Shown here: positions 35,618 through 43,886 of the stretch, piece by piece
How positions within the stretch are numbered: position 1 is the first letter of the stretch
Layout: each line of letters begins with the position of its first letter
NCBI RefSeq assembly: GCF_012034205.1
Contig: NZ_JAATEM010000007.1
Span: 124,001-188,000 of the forward strand
Length of the DNA: 64,000 bases
Reading direction: 5' to 3'
From: Streptomyces composti
GTDB taxonomy: Bacteria > Actinomycetota > Actinomycetes > Streptomycetales > Streptomycetaceae
Notes under the pieces: model-generated
Told to the model about the DNA's origin: nothing
Databases searched by the model: none
What the model saw: only the letters and a program-made list of their open reading frames with translations
Made by a program: the position numbers and the translations under genes

Positions 35618-36961
35618 TCAGGCGGTGGGCCGCCCCATCGCCCGGTAGCGCCAGCCCGCCTTGCGCCACACCTCCGGGTCCAGCGCATTGCGCCCGTCGA
35701 GGATCAGCCGCTCGGCCACCACCTCGCCCAGCTGCGCCGGGTCCAGCTCGCGGAACTCGCGCCACTCCGTCAGATGCAGCACCACATCGGCGCCCCGCAC
35801 CGCCTCGAGCGCCGAGCCGGCGTACCCGAGGGTGGGGAAGATGCGCCGGGCGTTGTCCATGCCCTTCGGGTCGTAGACCGTGACCTGGCCGCCCTGCAGA
35901 TGGATCTGCCCGGCCACGTTCAGGGCCGGCGAGTCCCGGACGTCGTCCGAGTCGGGCTTGAAGGTCGCGCCGAGCACCGCCACCCGCTTGCCCAGGAAGG
36001 GACCGCCGCCCAGCGCCTGGCGGGTCAGCTCCACCATCCGGCCGCGCTGGCGCATGTTGATCGAGTCGATCTCCCGCAGAAAGGTCAGCGCCTGATCCGC
36101 GCCCAGCTCACCGGCGCGCGCCATGAAGGCCCTGATGTCCTTCGGCAGGCAGCCGCCGCCGAAGCCGATGCCGGCGCGCAGGAACTTCCTGCCGATCCGG
36201 TCGTCGTAGCCGATGGCCTCCGCCAGCTTGGCCACGTCGCCGCCCGCGGTCTCGCACACCTCGGCCATGGCGTTGATGAAGGAGATCTTGGTGGCCAGGA
36301 AGGAGTTCGCCGAGGTCTTGACCAGTTCGGCGGTGGGGAAGTCGGTGACGACGAACGGCGAGCCCTCCGCGATCGGCGTGGCGTACACCTCGCGCAGCAG
36401 CTTCTCGGCCCGCTCGCTCCGCACGCCCACCACGATCCGGTCCGGGTGGAGGGTGTCCTCGACGGCGAAGCCCTCGCGCAGGAACTCCGGGTTCCAGGCC
36501 AGTTCGGCGTCCTCGCCGGCCGGGGCGTGCTCCGCCAGATAGGCGGCCAGCCGGTCGGCCGAGCCGACCGGCACCGTCGACTTGCCCACCACCAGCGCCG
36601 GCCGCTTCAGATGCGGGGCCAGCGAGGCGATCGCGGAGTCGACGTAGGACATGTCGCAGGCGTACTCGCCGTGCCGCTGCGGCGTGTTCACGCACACGAA
36701 GTGCACGTCACCGAACTCGCCGGCCTCGGCGAAGTCCATGGTGAAGCGCAGCCGCCCGGTGGAGCCCTCCAGCCCGGCGACGTGCCGGCGCAGCAGCTCC
36801 TCCAGCCCCGGCTCGTACATGGGCACCTCGCCCCGGCGCAGCTTGTCGATCTTCTCCGGGACGACGTCGAGGCCCAGCACCTCGAAGCCCAGCTCCGCCA
36901 TGGCCGCCGCGTGCGTCGCGCCGAGATAACCGGTGCCGATCACGGTGATCTTGAGGGCCAT
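35618..36961 (-). CDS. UDP-glucose 6-dehydrogenase
   Basis: Oxidises UDP-glucose to UDP-glucuronate with two NAD, a precursor for cell-surface polysaccharides. 447 residues from ATG 36961; the frame extends further upstream but KITVIGTGYLGATHAAAMAE is the canonical Rossmann start. The NAD domain, the WNPEFLREGFAVEDTLHPDR segment and the catalytic Cys271 in GIGFGGGCLPKD are all present, followed by the C-terminal UDP-binding domain. A GDP-mannose-type dehydrogenase is a less likely alternative. Confidence 0.9.
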   Translation of the reverse strand: MALKITVIGTGYLGATHAAAMAELGFEVLGLDVVPEKIDKLRRGEVPMYEPGLEELLRRHVAGLEGSTGRLRFTMDFAEAGEFGDVHFVCVNTPQRHGEYACDMSYVDSAIASLAPHLKRPALVVGKSTVPVGSADRLAAYLAEHAPAGEDAELAWNPEFLREGFAVEDTLHPDRIVVGVRSERAEKLLREVYATPIAEGSPFVVTDFPTAELVKTSANSFLATKISFINAMAEVCETAGGDVAKLAEAIGYDDRIGRKFLRAGIGFGGGCLPKDIRAFMARAGELGADQALTFLREIDSINMRQRGRMVELTRQALGGGPFLGKRVAVLGATFKPDSDDVRDSPALNVAGQIHLQGGQVTVYDPKGMDNARRIFPTLGYAGSALEAVRGADVVLHLTEWREFRELDPAQLGEVVAERLILDGRNALDPEVWRKAGWRYRAMGRPTA

Positions 36962-37103
36962 GGGGGTGCTCCAGGGGTATACGGCAAGAAGTGCGGGCCC
37001 GAGCATAACCGGGGCACCCGTGCGGTCCGTGCGGCCGCTGCGGGGCGCTGTCGTCAAGCTCACCTATCCACGCACGCGGTCCGAGCTTAAAATTTGAGTT
37101 ACT

Positions 37104-37115
37104 TAACGGTAGTTA
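37104..37115 (+). promoter_or_regulatory. Inverted repeat in the acyl-CoA dehydrogenase promoter region
   Basis: TAAC-GGTA-GTTA lies 36 bp before the TTG start, in the only A/T-rich stretch of this divergent region. It may be an operator for a fatty-acid-responsive regulator; promoter boxes are unclear. Confidence 0.35.
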
Positions 37116-37151
37116 GCGCCAGCATCACAGCGTTTTGGAGCGTGAGAGACC

Positions 37152-38309
37152 TTGGCCGGATCGGCTGACTTCGACCTGTACCGCCCGTCCGAGGAGCACG
37201 ACATGCTCCGCGACGCCGTCCGCGCACTGGCCGAGGCGAAGATCGCGCCGCACGCCGCCGCCGTGGACGAGGAGGCCCGCTTCCCGCAGGAGGCCCTCGA
37301 CGCGCTGGTCGCCAATGACCTGCACGCCGTCCACGTCCCCGAGCAGTACGGCGGCGCCGGCGCCGACGCGCTCGCCACCGTCATCGTGATCGAGGAGGTC
37401 GCCCGCGTCTGCGCCTCCTCCTCGCTGATCCCCGCGGTGAACAAGCTCGGCTCCCTGCCGGTGCTCCTGTCCGGCTCCGAGGAGCTGAAGAAGCGGTACA
37501 TGACCCCGCTCGCCAAGGGCGACGCGATGTTCTCCTACTGCCTCTCCGAGCCCGACGCCGGCTCGGACGCGGCCGGCATGAAGACCCGCGCCGTCCGCGA
37601 CGGCGACCACTACGTGCTCAACGGCGTCAAGCGCTGGATCACCAACGCGGGCGTCTCCGAGTACTACACGGTCATGGCGGTCACCGACCCGGACAAGCGC
37701 TCCAAGGGCATCTCCGCCTTCGTCGTGGAGAAGTCCGACGAGGGCGTCTCCTTCGGCGCCCCGGAGAAGAAGCTCGGCATCAAGGGCTCCCCGACCCGCG
37801 AGGTCTATCTGGACAACGTCCGCATCCCCGCCGACCGCATGATCGGCGAGGAGGGCACCGGCTTCGCCACGGCGATGAAGACGCTGGACCACACCCGCAT
37901 CACCATCGCCGCCCAGGCCCTCGGCATCGCCCAGGGCGCCCTCGACTACGCCAAGGGCTACGTCAAGGAGCGCAAGCAGTTCGGCAAGCCGATCGCCGAC
38001 TTCCAGGGCATCCAGTTCATGCTCGCGGACATGTCGATGAAGATCTCGGCGGCCCGTGCCCTGACCTACCAGGCCGCCGCGGCCTCCGAGCGCGGCGACG
38101 CCGACCTCACCTACCTCGGCGCCGCCGCCAAGTGCTTCGCCTCCGACGTGGCCATGGAGGTCACCACCGACGCGGTCCAGCTCCTCGGCGGCTACGGCTA
38201 CACCCGCGACTACCCGGTGGAGCGCATGATGCGCGACGCCAAGATCACCCAGATCTACGAGGGCACCAACCAGGTCCAGCGGATCGTCATGGCCCGCAAC
38301 CTGCCGTAA
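37152..38309 (+). CDS. Acyl-CoA dehydrogenase
   Basis: First step of fatty-acid beta-oxidation, FAD-dependent. 385 residues from TTG 37152, supported by the conserved AGSADFDLYRPSEEHDMLR N terminus and GAGAG upstream. Motifs: FSYCLSEPDAGSDAAGMKT, KRWITNAGVSEYYTVMA, GIKGSPTREVYLDNVRIP, and the C-terminal QLLGGYGYTRDYPVERMMRD and ITQIYEGTNQVQR with the catalytic-base Glu. A close match to FadE-type short/medium-chain enzymes of Streptomyces as I recall them. Monocistronic, ending in a strong terminator. Confidence 0.95.
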   Translation: MAGSADFDLYRPSEEHDMLRDAVRALAEAKIAPHAAAVDEEARFPQEALDALVANDLHAVHVPEQYGGAGADALATVIVIEEVARVCASSSLIPAVNKLGSLPVLLSGSEELKKRYMTPLAKGDAMFSYCLSEPDAGSDAAGMKTRAVRDGDHYVLNGVKRWITNAGVSEYYTVMAVTDPDKRSKGISAFVVEKSDEGVSFGAPEKKLGIKGSPTREVYLDNVRIPADRMIGEEGTGFATAMKTLDHTRITIAAQALGIAQGALDYAKGYVKERKQFGKPIADFQGIQFMLADMSMKISAARALTYQAAAASERGDADLTYLGAAAKCFASDVAMEVTTDAVQLLGGYGYTRDYPVERMMRDAKITQIYEGTNQVQRIVMARNLP

Positions 38310-38330
38310 CACCGGGGGGCACACGACACG

Positions 38331-38366
38331 GAAGAAGGGCGCTCGGAGCACCGAGCGCCCTTCTTC
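38331..38366. terminator. Bidirectional terminator between acyl-CoA dehydrogenase and glycosyltransferase
   Basis: A perfect 16-bp stem (38331-38346 with 38351-38366) and 4-nt loop. The right arm ends CCTTCTTC, and both strands end in a T/C-rich arm, serving both convergent genes. Confidence 0.88.
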
Positions 38367-38412
38367 GCCGTCTCGTCCGTCCCGCGTCCGTCCCGCGTCC
38401 GTCGCGCGCGGC

Positions 38413-39453
38413 TCAGGCAGCCTGGGCGCGGTCCGGCTTGACCGCCGGGCGGCGGGAGGCGATGACCTTCCTCGCCAGGGAGCGCGGGCTGGTCAGGAAG
38501 CCCCAGCCCCACGACATGTGCATGGTCGCCAGCGCCACCGGGATCTGCAGCCGCGCCTTCAGCGGCAAGCCCTTCCCGGCCGGGATCGAGCCCAGCACGA
38601 TCGCCGCGAGATAGCCGCCGGGCACCACGAACCCCCACGGGGTGAGCAGCGCGCCCAGCAGGGTCCCGGCCGCGATCGCGCACACGGCGGCCGGCGGGGC
38701 CAGGTAGCGCAGGTTGATGGACCCGGAGTGGTAGCGGGCCACCACGTGCCGCCAGCGCCCGTAGTCCTTGTACTGCTTGGCCAGTGCCCGCACGTTCGGC
38801 CGGGGCCGGTAGGACACCTTCAGCTCCGGCGAGAACCAGATCAGCCCGCCCGCCTCACGGATGCGGTAGTTCAGCTCCCAGTCCTGGGCGCGGATGAACT
38901 CCTCGTTGTAGCCGCCCTGCTGCTCCAGCGCCTCGCGCCGGAACACACCCAGATACACCGTCTCGGCCGGACCGGCCTCGCCGCCGGTGTGGAAGGCGGC
39001 GTTGCCGACCCCTATCCGCGAGGTCATGGCGGCGGCGACCGCGTGCTCCCAGTCGTTCTCGCCCTCGGCGTGCATGATGCCGCCGACGTTCTGCGCGCCG
39101 GTCTCCTCGAGCAGCCGGACCGCGGTGGCGATGTAGTTCGGCGAGAGCATCCCGTGCCCGTCGACGCGGACCACGATCGGATGGCGCGAGGCCCTGATCG
39201 CCGCGTTGAGGGCCGCCGGGGTGCGGCCGGTCGGGTTGGGCACGGTACGCACCCGCGGATCCTCGGCGGCGAGCTCGGCGGCGATCTCGTCCGTGCGGTC
39301 CCTGGACGGACCGAGGGCGATCACGACCTCCATCTCGCCGGCGTACTCCTGGGCGAGGATCGCGCGGACCGCGCCACGCAGATGCCGCTCCTCGTTGAGG
39401 ACGGGCATGATCACGGAAACGGCCGGGGGCCGCACGTCGGGATTGGCGTTCAT
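38413..39453 (-). CDS. GT2-family glycosyltransferase with C-terminal membrane spans
   Basis: 346 residues from ATG 39453. GT2 fold: VSVIMPVLNEERHLRGAV, the nucleotide-sugar site with RVDGHGMLSPNYI (DxG-like metal region), and EEFIRAQDWELNYRIREAGG as the ED/catalytic region. Two hydrophobic segments near 255-300 anchor it to the membrane. It resembles succinoglycan-type and other exopolysaccharide transferases. It is divergent from the first LCP gene across about 130 bp, and both probably act on the same surface polymer. Confidence 0.88.
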   Translation of the reverse strand: MNANPDVRPPAVSVIMPVLNEERHLRGAVRAILAQEYAGEMEVVIALGPSRDRTDEIAAELAAEDPRVRTVPNPTGRTPAALNAAIRASRHPIVVRVDGHGMLSPNYIATAVRLLEETGAQNVGGIMHAEGENDWEHAVAAAMTSRIGVGNAAFHTGGEAGPAETVYLGVFRREALEQQGGYNEEFIRAQDWELNYRIREAGGLIWFSPELKVSYRPRPNVRALAKQYKDYGRWRHVVARYHSGSINLRYLAPPAAVCAIAAGTLLGALLTPWGFVVPGGYLAAIVLGSIPAGKGLPLKARLQIPVALATMHMSWGWGFLTSPRSLARKVIASRRPAVKPDRAQAA

Positions 39454-39582
39454 AGGGGCATCACGTTACCGCGAACGGGGGACACCTCCGCGCGCGCCGG
39501 GGGCGATATCCCGGGCCGGAGATCGTATCGGCCTACCGTGCTCACGATCCCGCGTACGGCCGTCGTCCGGAGGTGTTCCCCC

Positions 39583-41055
39583 TTGCCCACGCCGCCGCGC
39601 TCCCCCCGGCCCCGCCCCGCCCCGCAGCGCCGCCCCCAGCCGCAGCGCCGGGCCGCGCGGCCGCCCGCGCGCCGCCGGCCGCGCTGGGCGATGCGGGCGG
39701 TGACCACGCTCTCCGTGGTGGTACTGGCCTCCGCGGGCATCGGCCACACGGTGGTGACCAGCCTGGACGCGGAGATCGACCGGGTGGACCCGTTCCGCGA
39801 CATGAAGAACCGGCCCGAGGCCGGGCACGGCATGAACCTGCTGCTGGTCGGCACCGACGGCCGGGACAAGCTCGGCGCGGAGGAACGGCGCAAGTACCGG
39901 CTGGGCGGGGCGCCCTGCAACTGCACCGACACCATCATGATCGTGCACATCTCGGAGGACCGGGAGCGGGCCAGCGTGGTGAGCCTGCCGCGCGACTCCT
40001 ACGCCGTGACGCCGCCCCACCACGACCGGGTCAGCGGCAAGCAGCACCACGGCCATCCGATCAAGCTGAACGCCGCCTACGCCGAGGGCGGACCCCAGCT
40101 GACCGTGCGCACCGTCGAGCGGATGACCGGGGTGAAGATCGACCACTATCTGGAGGTCGACTTCACCAGCTTCATGAAGACCGTCGACGTGGTCGGCGGC
40201 GTCGAGGTCTGCACCGACCGGCACCTCAAGGACAGCCACTCCGGCCTCGACCTGCCGCCCGGCCGGCACACCCTGCGCGGCGGCCAGGCCCTCCAGTACG
40301 TCCGGGCCCGCCACGTCGACGGCGCCTCCGACCTGGGCCGGATGCAGCGCCAGCAGCGCTTCATGGCCGCCCTGGTGGACCGGGTCACCTCCTCCGGGAT
40401 CCTGCTGAACCCGATGAAGTTCCGCGATGTGATCCGCGCCGTCCTCGGCTCGGTCCGCGCCGACAAGGGCTTCGGCACCGACGAGCTGCTGGACCTGGGC
40501 CGGGCGATGCGGAACTTCTCACCCTCCTCCTCGGAGTTCATCACCGTGCCGATCGGGACGATGGGCTACCCCGTGAAGGGCGTCGGCTCGACCCTGAAGT
40601 GGGACGCGGAGAAGTCCGCCGAGATCTTCGAGGCGCTGCGCCGGGACCAGCCGCTGTCCGTGCACCACCCGCGCGACGCCGCCAAGCGCGTTCCGGTGGA
40701 CCCGAAGCAGATCCGGGTCCAGGTGGAGAACGGCACCGGCACCCCGGGGCTGGGCCGCCGCGTCGACGCGGCCCTGGCCGCGACCGGCTTCGCCACCACC
40801 AAGGCCCCTGTCAACGCCGCGCAGCGTGACGTGAAACGCACCGTCGTCGCCTACGACCCACGCTGGGACCGCTCCGCGAAGTCCCTGGCGGCGGCCCTGC
40901 CCGGCAGCGAGCTGCGCCCGGTCGAGGGCCAGGGCGCCACCCTGAAGGTCATCGCCGGCGCGGACTTCGAGAAGGTCCACAAGGTCCGCGCCGAGGACCC
41001 CGGCCGCGGGGAGGTCGGCGTGGTCCGCGGCGACGAGGTGGGCTGCGGGTCATAG
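39583..41055 (+). CDS. LytR-CpsA-Psr (LCP) family protein 1, with LytR C-terminal domain
   Basis: LCP enzymes transfer teichoic acids or other phospho-linked glycopolymers from a lipid carrier to peptidoglycan outside the membrane. 490 residues from TTG 39583, chosen for GGAGG at 39569-39573. A Pro/Arg-rich cytoplasmic tail (1-35), one span (about 37-59), then the LCP domain: MNLLLVGTDGRD, DTIMIVHISEDRERASVVSL, PRDSYA, KLNAAYAEGGPQLTVRTVE, GALQYVRARH-like segment and QRQQRF. A LytR_C domain begins about IRVQVENGTGTPGLG. It has one Cys pair in APCNCTD. First of six LCP genes in 11 kb. Confidence 0.92.
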   Translation: MPTPPRSPRPRPAPQRRPQPQRRAARPPARRRPRWAMRAVTTLSVVVLASAGIGHTVVTSLDAEIDRVDPFRDMKNRPEAGHGMNLLLVGTDGRDKLGAEERRKYRLGGAPCNCTDTIMIVHISEDRERASVVSLPRDSYAVTPPHHDRVSGKQHHGHPIKLNAAYAEGGPQLTVRTVERMTGVKIDHYLEVDFTSFMKTVDVVGGVEVCTDRHLKDSHSGLDLPPGRHTLRGGQALQYVRARHVDGASDLGRMQRQQRFMAALVDRVTSSGILLNPMKFRDVIRAVLGSVRADKGFGTDELLDLGRAMRNFSPSSSEFITVPIGTMGYPVKGVGSTLKWDAEKSAEIFEALRRDQPLSVHHPRDAAKRVPVDPKQIRVQVENGTGTPGLGRRVDAALAATGFATTKAPVNAAQRDVKRTVVAYDPRWDRSAKSLAAALPGSELRPVEGQGATLKVIAGADFEKVHKVRAEDPGRGEVGVVRGDEVGCGS

Positions 41056-41377
41056 GAGCCCGGCTCCGGTGGCCGCCCGGGATGCGGGCGCCGGCCCGGC
41101 AGGCCCGCGTGCCGGGCGGCCGGCCACCGGGCCCGGCCGAGCTCCGTACCGGGCTGTGGCTCGTAGGGCCGGTGCCGGCCCCCCTGGCCTAGCCGCGGGC
41201 ACAAGGGCCCGGTCCGTCAGGCGTGCCGGGCGGCGCAGCGCCTGGTTCAGGCGCTCGTGCCGGGCAGCGGCAGGGGCCCGGCCCCGTGGCCGCGCGGGCG
41301 GCGGGGCGCAGGCCCGGTCCGCGGGGCGAACCGGGCTGCGGGGCCCCTGGGGCCAGGTTCGGCGCCGTGCCGGGGCG
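41056..41377. other. GC-rich intergenic region with degenerate GTGCCGGGC repeats
   Basis: 322 bases between convergent genes with no credible coding frame. GTGCCGGGC or a close variant recurs four times (near 41109, 41223, 41258 and 41369). A small hairpin AGCGCCTG/CAGGCGCT (41237-41244 with 41248-41255) is the best terminator candidate. Confidence 0.5.
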
Positions 41378-41935
41378 TCAGTCGTCGTAGCCCTCAGCGG
41401 CGCGCTTCTCGCGGAGTTCCATGATGGCGCGGCGGCGGGCGAGGCGGTGGGTGCGGCGGATCTGGGCCTCCTGGTAGCGGCGCCGGTCGCGGTCGGTCTC
41501 CGGTATCACCGGGGGCACCCGGCGGGGCTTGCCGTCGGCGTCCACGGCGGCGAACACCAGGTAGGCGGAGCCGACCTGGGTGGGCGGCGCGGACTCGTTC
41601 CAGCGTTCGGCAAGGACGCGCACGCCGACCTCCATCGAGGTCCGGCCGGTCCAGTTGACCTGTGCCTTCACGTGGACCAGATCGCCGACGCGGACCGGCT
41701 CCAGGAAGGCCATCTCGTCCATGGAGGCGGTGACCGCCGGCCCGCCGGAGTGCCGCCCGGCGACCGCGCCTGCCGCGTCGTCCACCAGTTTCATGATCAC
41801 ACCGCCGTGCACCGTGCCCAGAAGGTTGGTGTCGTTGTGGGTCATGATGTGGCTGAGCGTCGTCCGGGACGCCGAAGTGGGCTTGCCCGGGATGTCCGGA
41901 CTCTCCGTCTGTGCGGCTGGGGCCTGGTCTGTCAT
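41378..41935 (-). CDS. Acyl-CoA thioesterase, hotdog fold (YciA/BACH type)
   Basis: 185 residues from ATG 41935 with GGTGGAGG upstream (ATG at 41962 is an alternative). A hotdog domain (about 20-140): LSHIMTHNDTNLLGTVHGGV with the catalytic Asn/Asp region, KLVDDAAGAVAGRHSGG and VKAQVNWTGRTSMEVGVRV. A basic helical C terminus rich in Arg follows. The family hydrolyses acyl-CoA to fatty acid and CoA in the cytoplasm. It sits between two LCP genes on the other strand, probably without functional link. Confidence 0.9.
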   Translation of the reverse strand: MTDQAPAAQTESPDIPGKPTSASRTTLSHIMTHNDTNLLGTVHGGVIMKLVDDAAGAVAGRHSGGPAVTASMDEMAFLEPVRVGDLVHVKAQVNWTGRTSMEVGVRVLAERWNESAPPTQVGSAYLVFAAVDADGKPRRVPPVIPETDRDRRRYQEAQIRRTHRLARRRAIMELREKRAAEGYDD

Positions 41936-42054
41936 GGCCTCCACCTTATGCCGAGGTGACATGCGTGTGATTTGTGTCAGCTTCGCAACAGCGCCGCCCC
42001 TATTTTCCGACGACCCTTGTATGGCGCGGCCGCCGGACCTGCACACTGGGGCGC

Positions 42055-43314
42055 ATGAACGACTGGCCCGAGGCATGGGACGACAACCGCGGCGGCCGCT
42101 ACGGACGCGGGAGCGCGAGCGCGCAGCCCGAGAGCGCCCGCGTGATGCGGCAGGTGCGCCGGGGTCCGGCGGCCCCGCCCGGGCAGGGCTACGGCGGTGT
42201 GCCGCGGCAGCCGTCGTACACCGACGGCGGCTATGACGACGGGTACGACAGCGGCTACAACACCGGCCAGGTCTACGGCCGTCCCGGCGGCGGTGCCCCC
42301 GGCGACCCCGGCGACCGGTACGCGGGGCGTCCCGCGCCCGACTGGCGCCGGCGCATCAAGTGGACCGCGCTGACGCTCGTCACTGTGCTGATCGTCACCA
42401 TGGTCGGCACGTACTTCTGGGCCGACTCCAAGCTCAACCGCGACGTCGATCTGTCGACGGTGATCGACCGGCCGGAGAAGGGCGAGGGCACCAACTACCT
42501 GATCGTCGGCTCCGACAGCCGCGAAGGGCTGAGCGACGAGCAGAAGAAGAAGCTGCACACCGGCTCCGCCGAGGGCAAGCGCACGGACTCGATGATGATC
42601 CTGCACACCGGCGACAACGGGCCGACGCTGATCTCGCTGCCCCGCGACTCCAACGTCACCATCCCCAAGTTCAAGGGCTCGGAGTCCGGCAAGATCCGCG
42701 CCGGGATGGGCGCCAACAAGCTGAACGCCTCCTACGCGATCGACGGCCCGACGCTGCTGGTGCGCACCGTGGAGTTCAACACCGGGCTGCACATCGACCA
42801 CTACGTGGAGATCGGCTTCGCCGGCTTCGCCAACATCGTGGACGCGGTCGGCGGCGTGGAGATGGACATCCCGCAGGACATCAAGGACCCCAAGTCCGGC
42901 GCCGACTTCAAGAAGGGCAAGCAGACCCTGAACGGTGAGGAGGCCCTGGCCTTCGTCCGCACCCGGTACGCGCTGGCCGGCTCCGACCTGGACCGCACCA
43001 AGAACCAGCAGAAGTTCCTCTCCGCCCTGGCCAACCAGGTGGCCACGCCCGGCACCGTGCTGAACCCGTTCAAGCTCTACCCGACGATGGGCGCGGGGCT
43101 CGACTCGCTGATCGTCGACAAGGACATGAGCCTGTTCGACCTGGCCGAGATGTTCTGGGCGATGAAGGGCGTCAGCGGCGGCGAGGGCAAGTCCATGAAC
43201 ATGCCGATCTCGGGCAGCGCCGGCAACGGCAATCTGCAGTGGGACATGCCCAAGGTGAAGCAGCTGGTCAACGAGCTGAAGAACGACGAGAAGGTCACCG
43301 TCTCCGGCAACTGA
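42055..43314 (+). CDS. LCP family protein 2, without LytR C-terminal domain
   Basis: 419 residues from ATG 42055. A long cytoplasmic N terminus (about 100 residues) rich in Gly, Tyr, Asp and Arg, with DGGYDDGYDSGYNTG-like repeats; one span (about 102-121); and an LCP domain with NYLIVGSDSREG, TDSMMILHTGDNG, LPRDSNVTIP, KLNASYAIDGP, FVRTRYALAGSDLDRTKNQQ. It ends soon after the domain. Transfers glycopolymers to the wall by family analogy. It reads toward the copper-storage-type gene, and the two share a nested inverted repeat at their ends. Confidence 0.92.
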   Translation: MNDWPEAWDDNRGGRYGRGSASAQPESARVMRQVRRGPAAPPGQGYGGVPRQPSYTDGGYDDGYDSGYNTGQVYGRPGGGAPGDPGDRYAGRPAPDWRRRIKWTALTLVTVLIVTMVGTYFWADSKLNRDVDLSTVIDRPEKGEGTNYLIVGSDSREGLSDEQKKKLHTGSAEGKRTDSMMILHTGDNGPTLISLPRDSNVTIPKFKGSESGKIRAGMGANKLNASYAIDGPTLLVRTVEFNTGLHIDHYVEIGFAGFANIVDAVGGVEMDIPQDIKDPKSGADFKKGKQTLNGEEALAFVRTRYALAGSDLDRTKNQQKFLSALANQVATPGTVLNPFKLYPTMGAGLDSLIVDKDMSLFDLAEMFWAMKGVSGGEGKSMNMPISGSAGNGNLQWDMPKVKQLVNELKNDEKVTVSGN

Positions 43315-43333
43315 GCCGGCCCGCGGCCGAGCC

Positions 43334-43409
43334 GCGCCACGATGTGACGAGGGCACCCCGTGACGGGGTGCCCTCGCTCGTGTCCGGTGCCGACGTCACA
43401 TCGTGGCGC
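43334..43409. terminator. Nested inverted repeats: terminator within a 16-bp outer repeat
   Basis: An inner perfect 13-bp hairpin (43348-43360 with 43364-43376, loop TGA) is a typical bidirectional terminator. Outside it, GCGCCACGATGTGACG (43334-43349) pairs exactly with 43394-43409. The right outer arm is the last coding bases and stop codon of the Cys-rich protein gene, so the 3' end of that gene exists as an inverted copy next to the LCP 2 gene. Confidence 0.8.
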
Positions 43410-43758
43410 CCGCCATCGAACGGCACATCTCCGCGCAGGAGCGACAGGACTCGGCGCAGCGCATCATCTGCTGGTCGTCCGGCATGGACATACACGCCTC
43501 GGCGCACATGTCGCATGCCTTGGCGCACATCGCGCACATCTCGCCGGACAGCGGCGAGCGCCGCATCATCATGTCCGCGCACATGCGGGTCATCTCGGCG
43601 CAGTCCATGAGCGCGCGCATGATCTGCTGCGGGGTCTGTCCGGTCATCTGCAGGCAGGAGCTCATGGTCTCCTCGCAGATGCCGTGGCAGGACATGCAGG
43701 CGTTGACGCAGTCCTGCATCTCCTTGCTCATCGGGGTGGCGGCAGCGGACTGGGTCAT
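43396..43758 (-). CDS. Cys-rich four-helix-bundle copper-storage-type protein (Csp family)
   Basis: 120 residues from ATG 43758 with GGGAGG upstream and no signal peptide, so cytosolic like Csp3. Sixteen Cys (17, 21, 24, 28, 35, 53, 60, 75, 78, 82, 85, 89, 101, 105, 108, 112) are spaced i, i+3/i+4 along predicted helices, with many Met, so they would line the inside of a helical bundle able to hold many Cu(I) ions. The pattern CVNACMSCHGICEETMSSC is typical. It stores or buffers copper by family analogy. No copper-responsive regulator or chaperone is adjacent. Confidence 0.9.
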   Translation of the reverse strand: MTQSAAATPMSKEMQDCVNACMSCHGICEETMSSCLQMTGQTPQQIMRALMDCAEMTRMCADMMMRRSPLSGEMCAMCAKACDMCAEACMSMPDDQQMMRCAESCRSCAEMCRSMAGATM

Positions 43759-43886
43759 GGCTTCCTCCCAGGGGACGAGAGGGGGCCGGGGGTCGGCCCC
43801 CGCTCCTCCGTCCTACGCCCGTTGCTCCAAGACCACCACACGACGGACAGAACCGGGCTTTCTGTCACCGGCGCGGGCGCTCTGCG

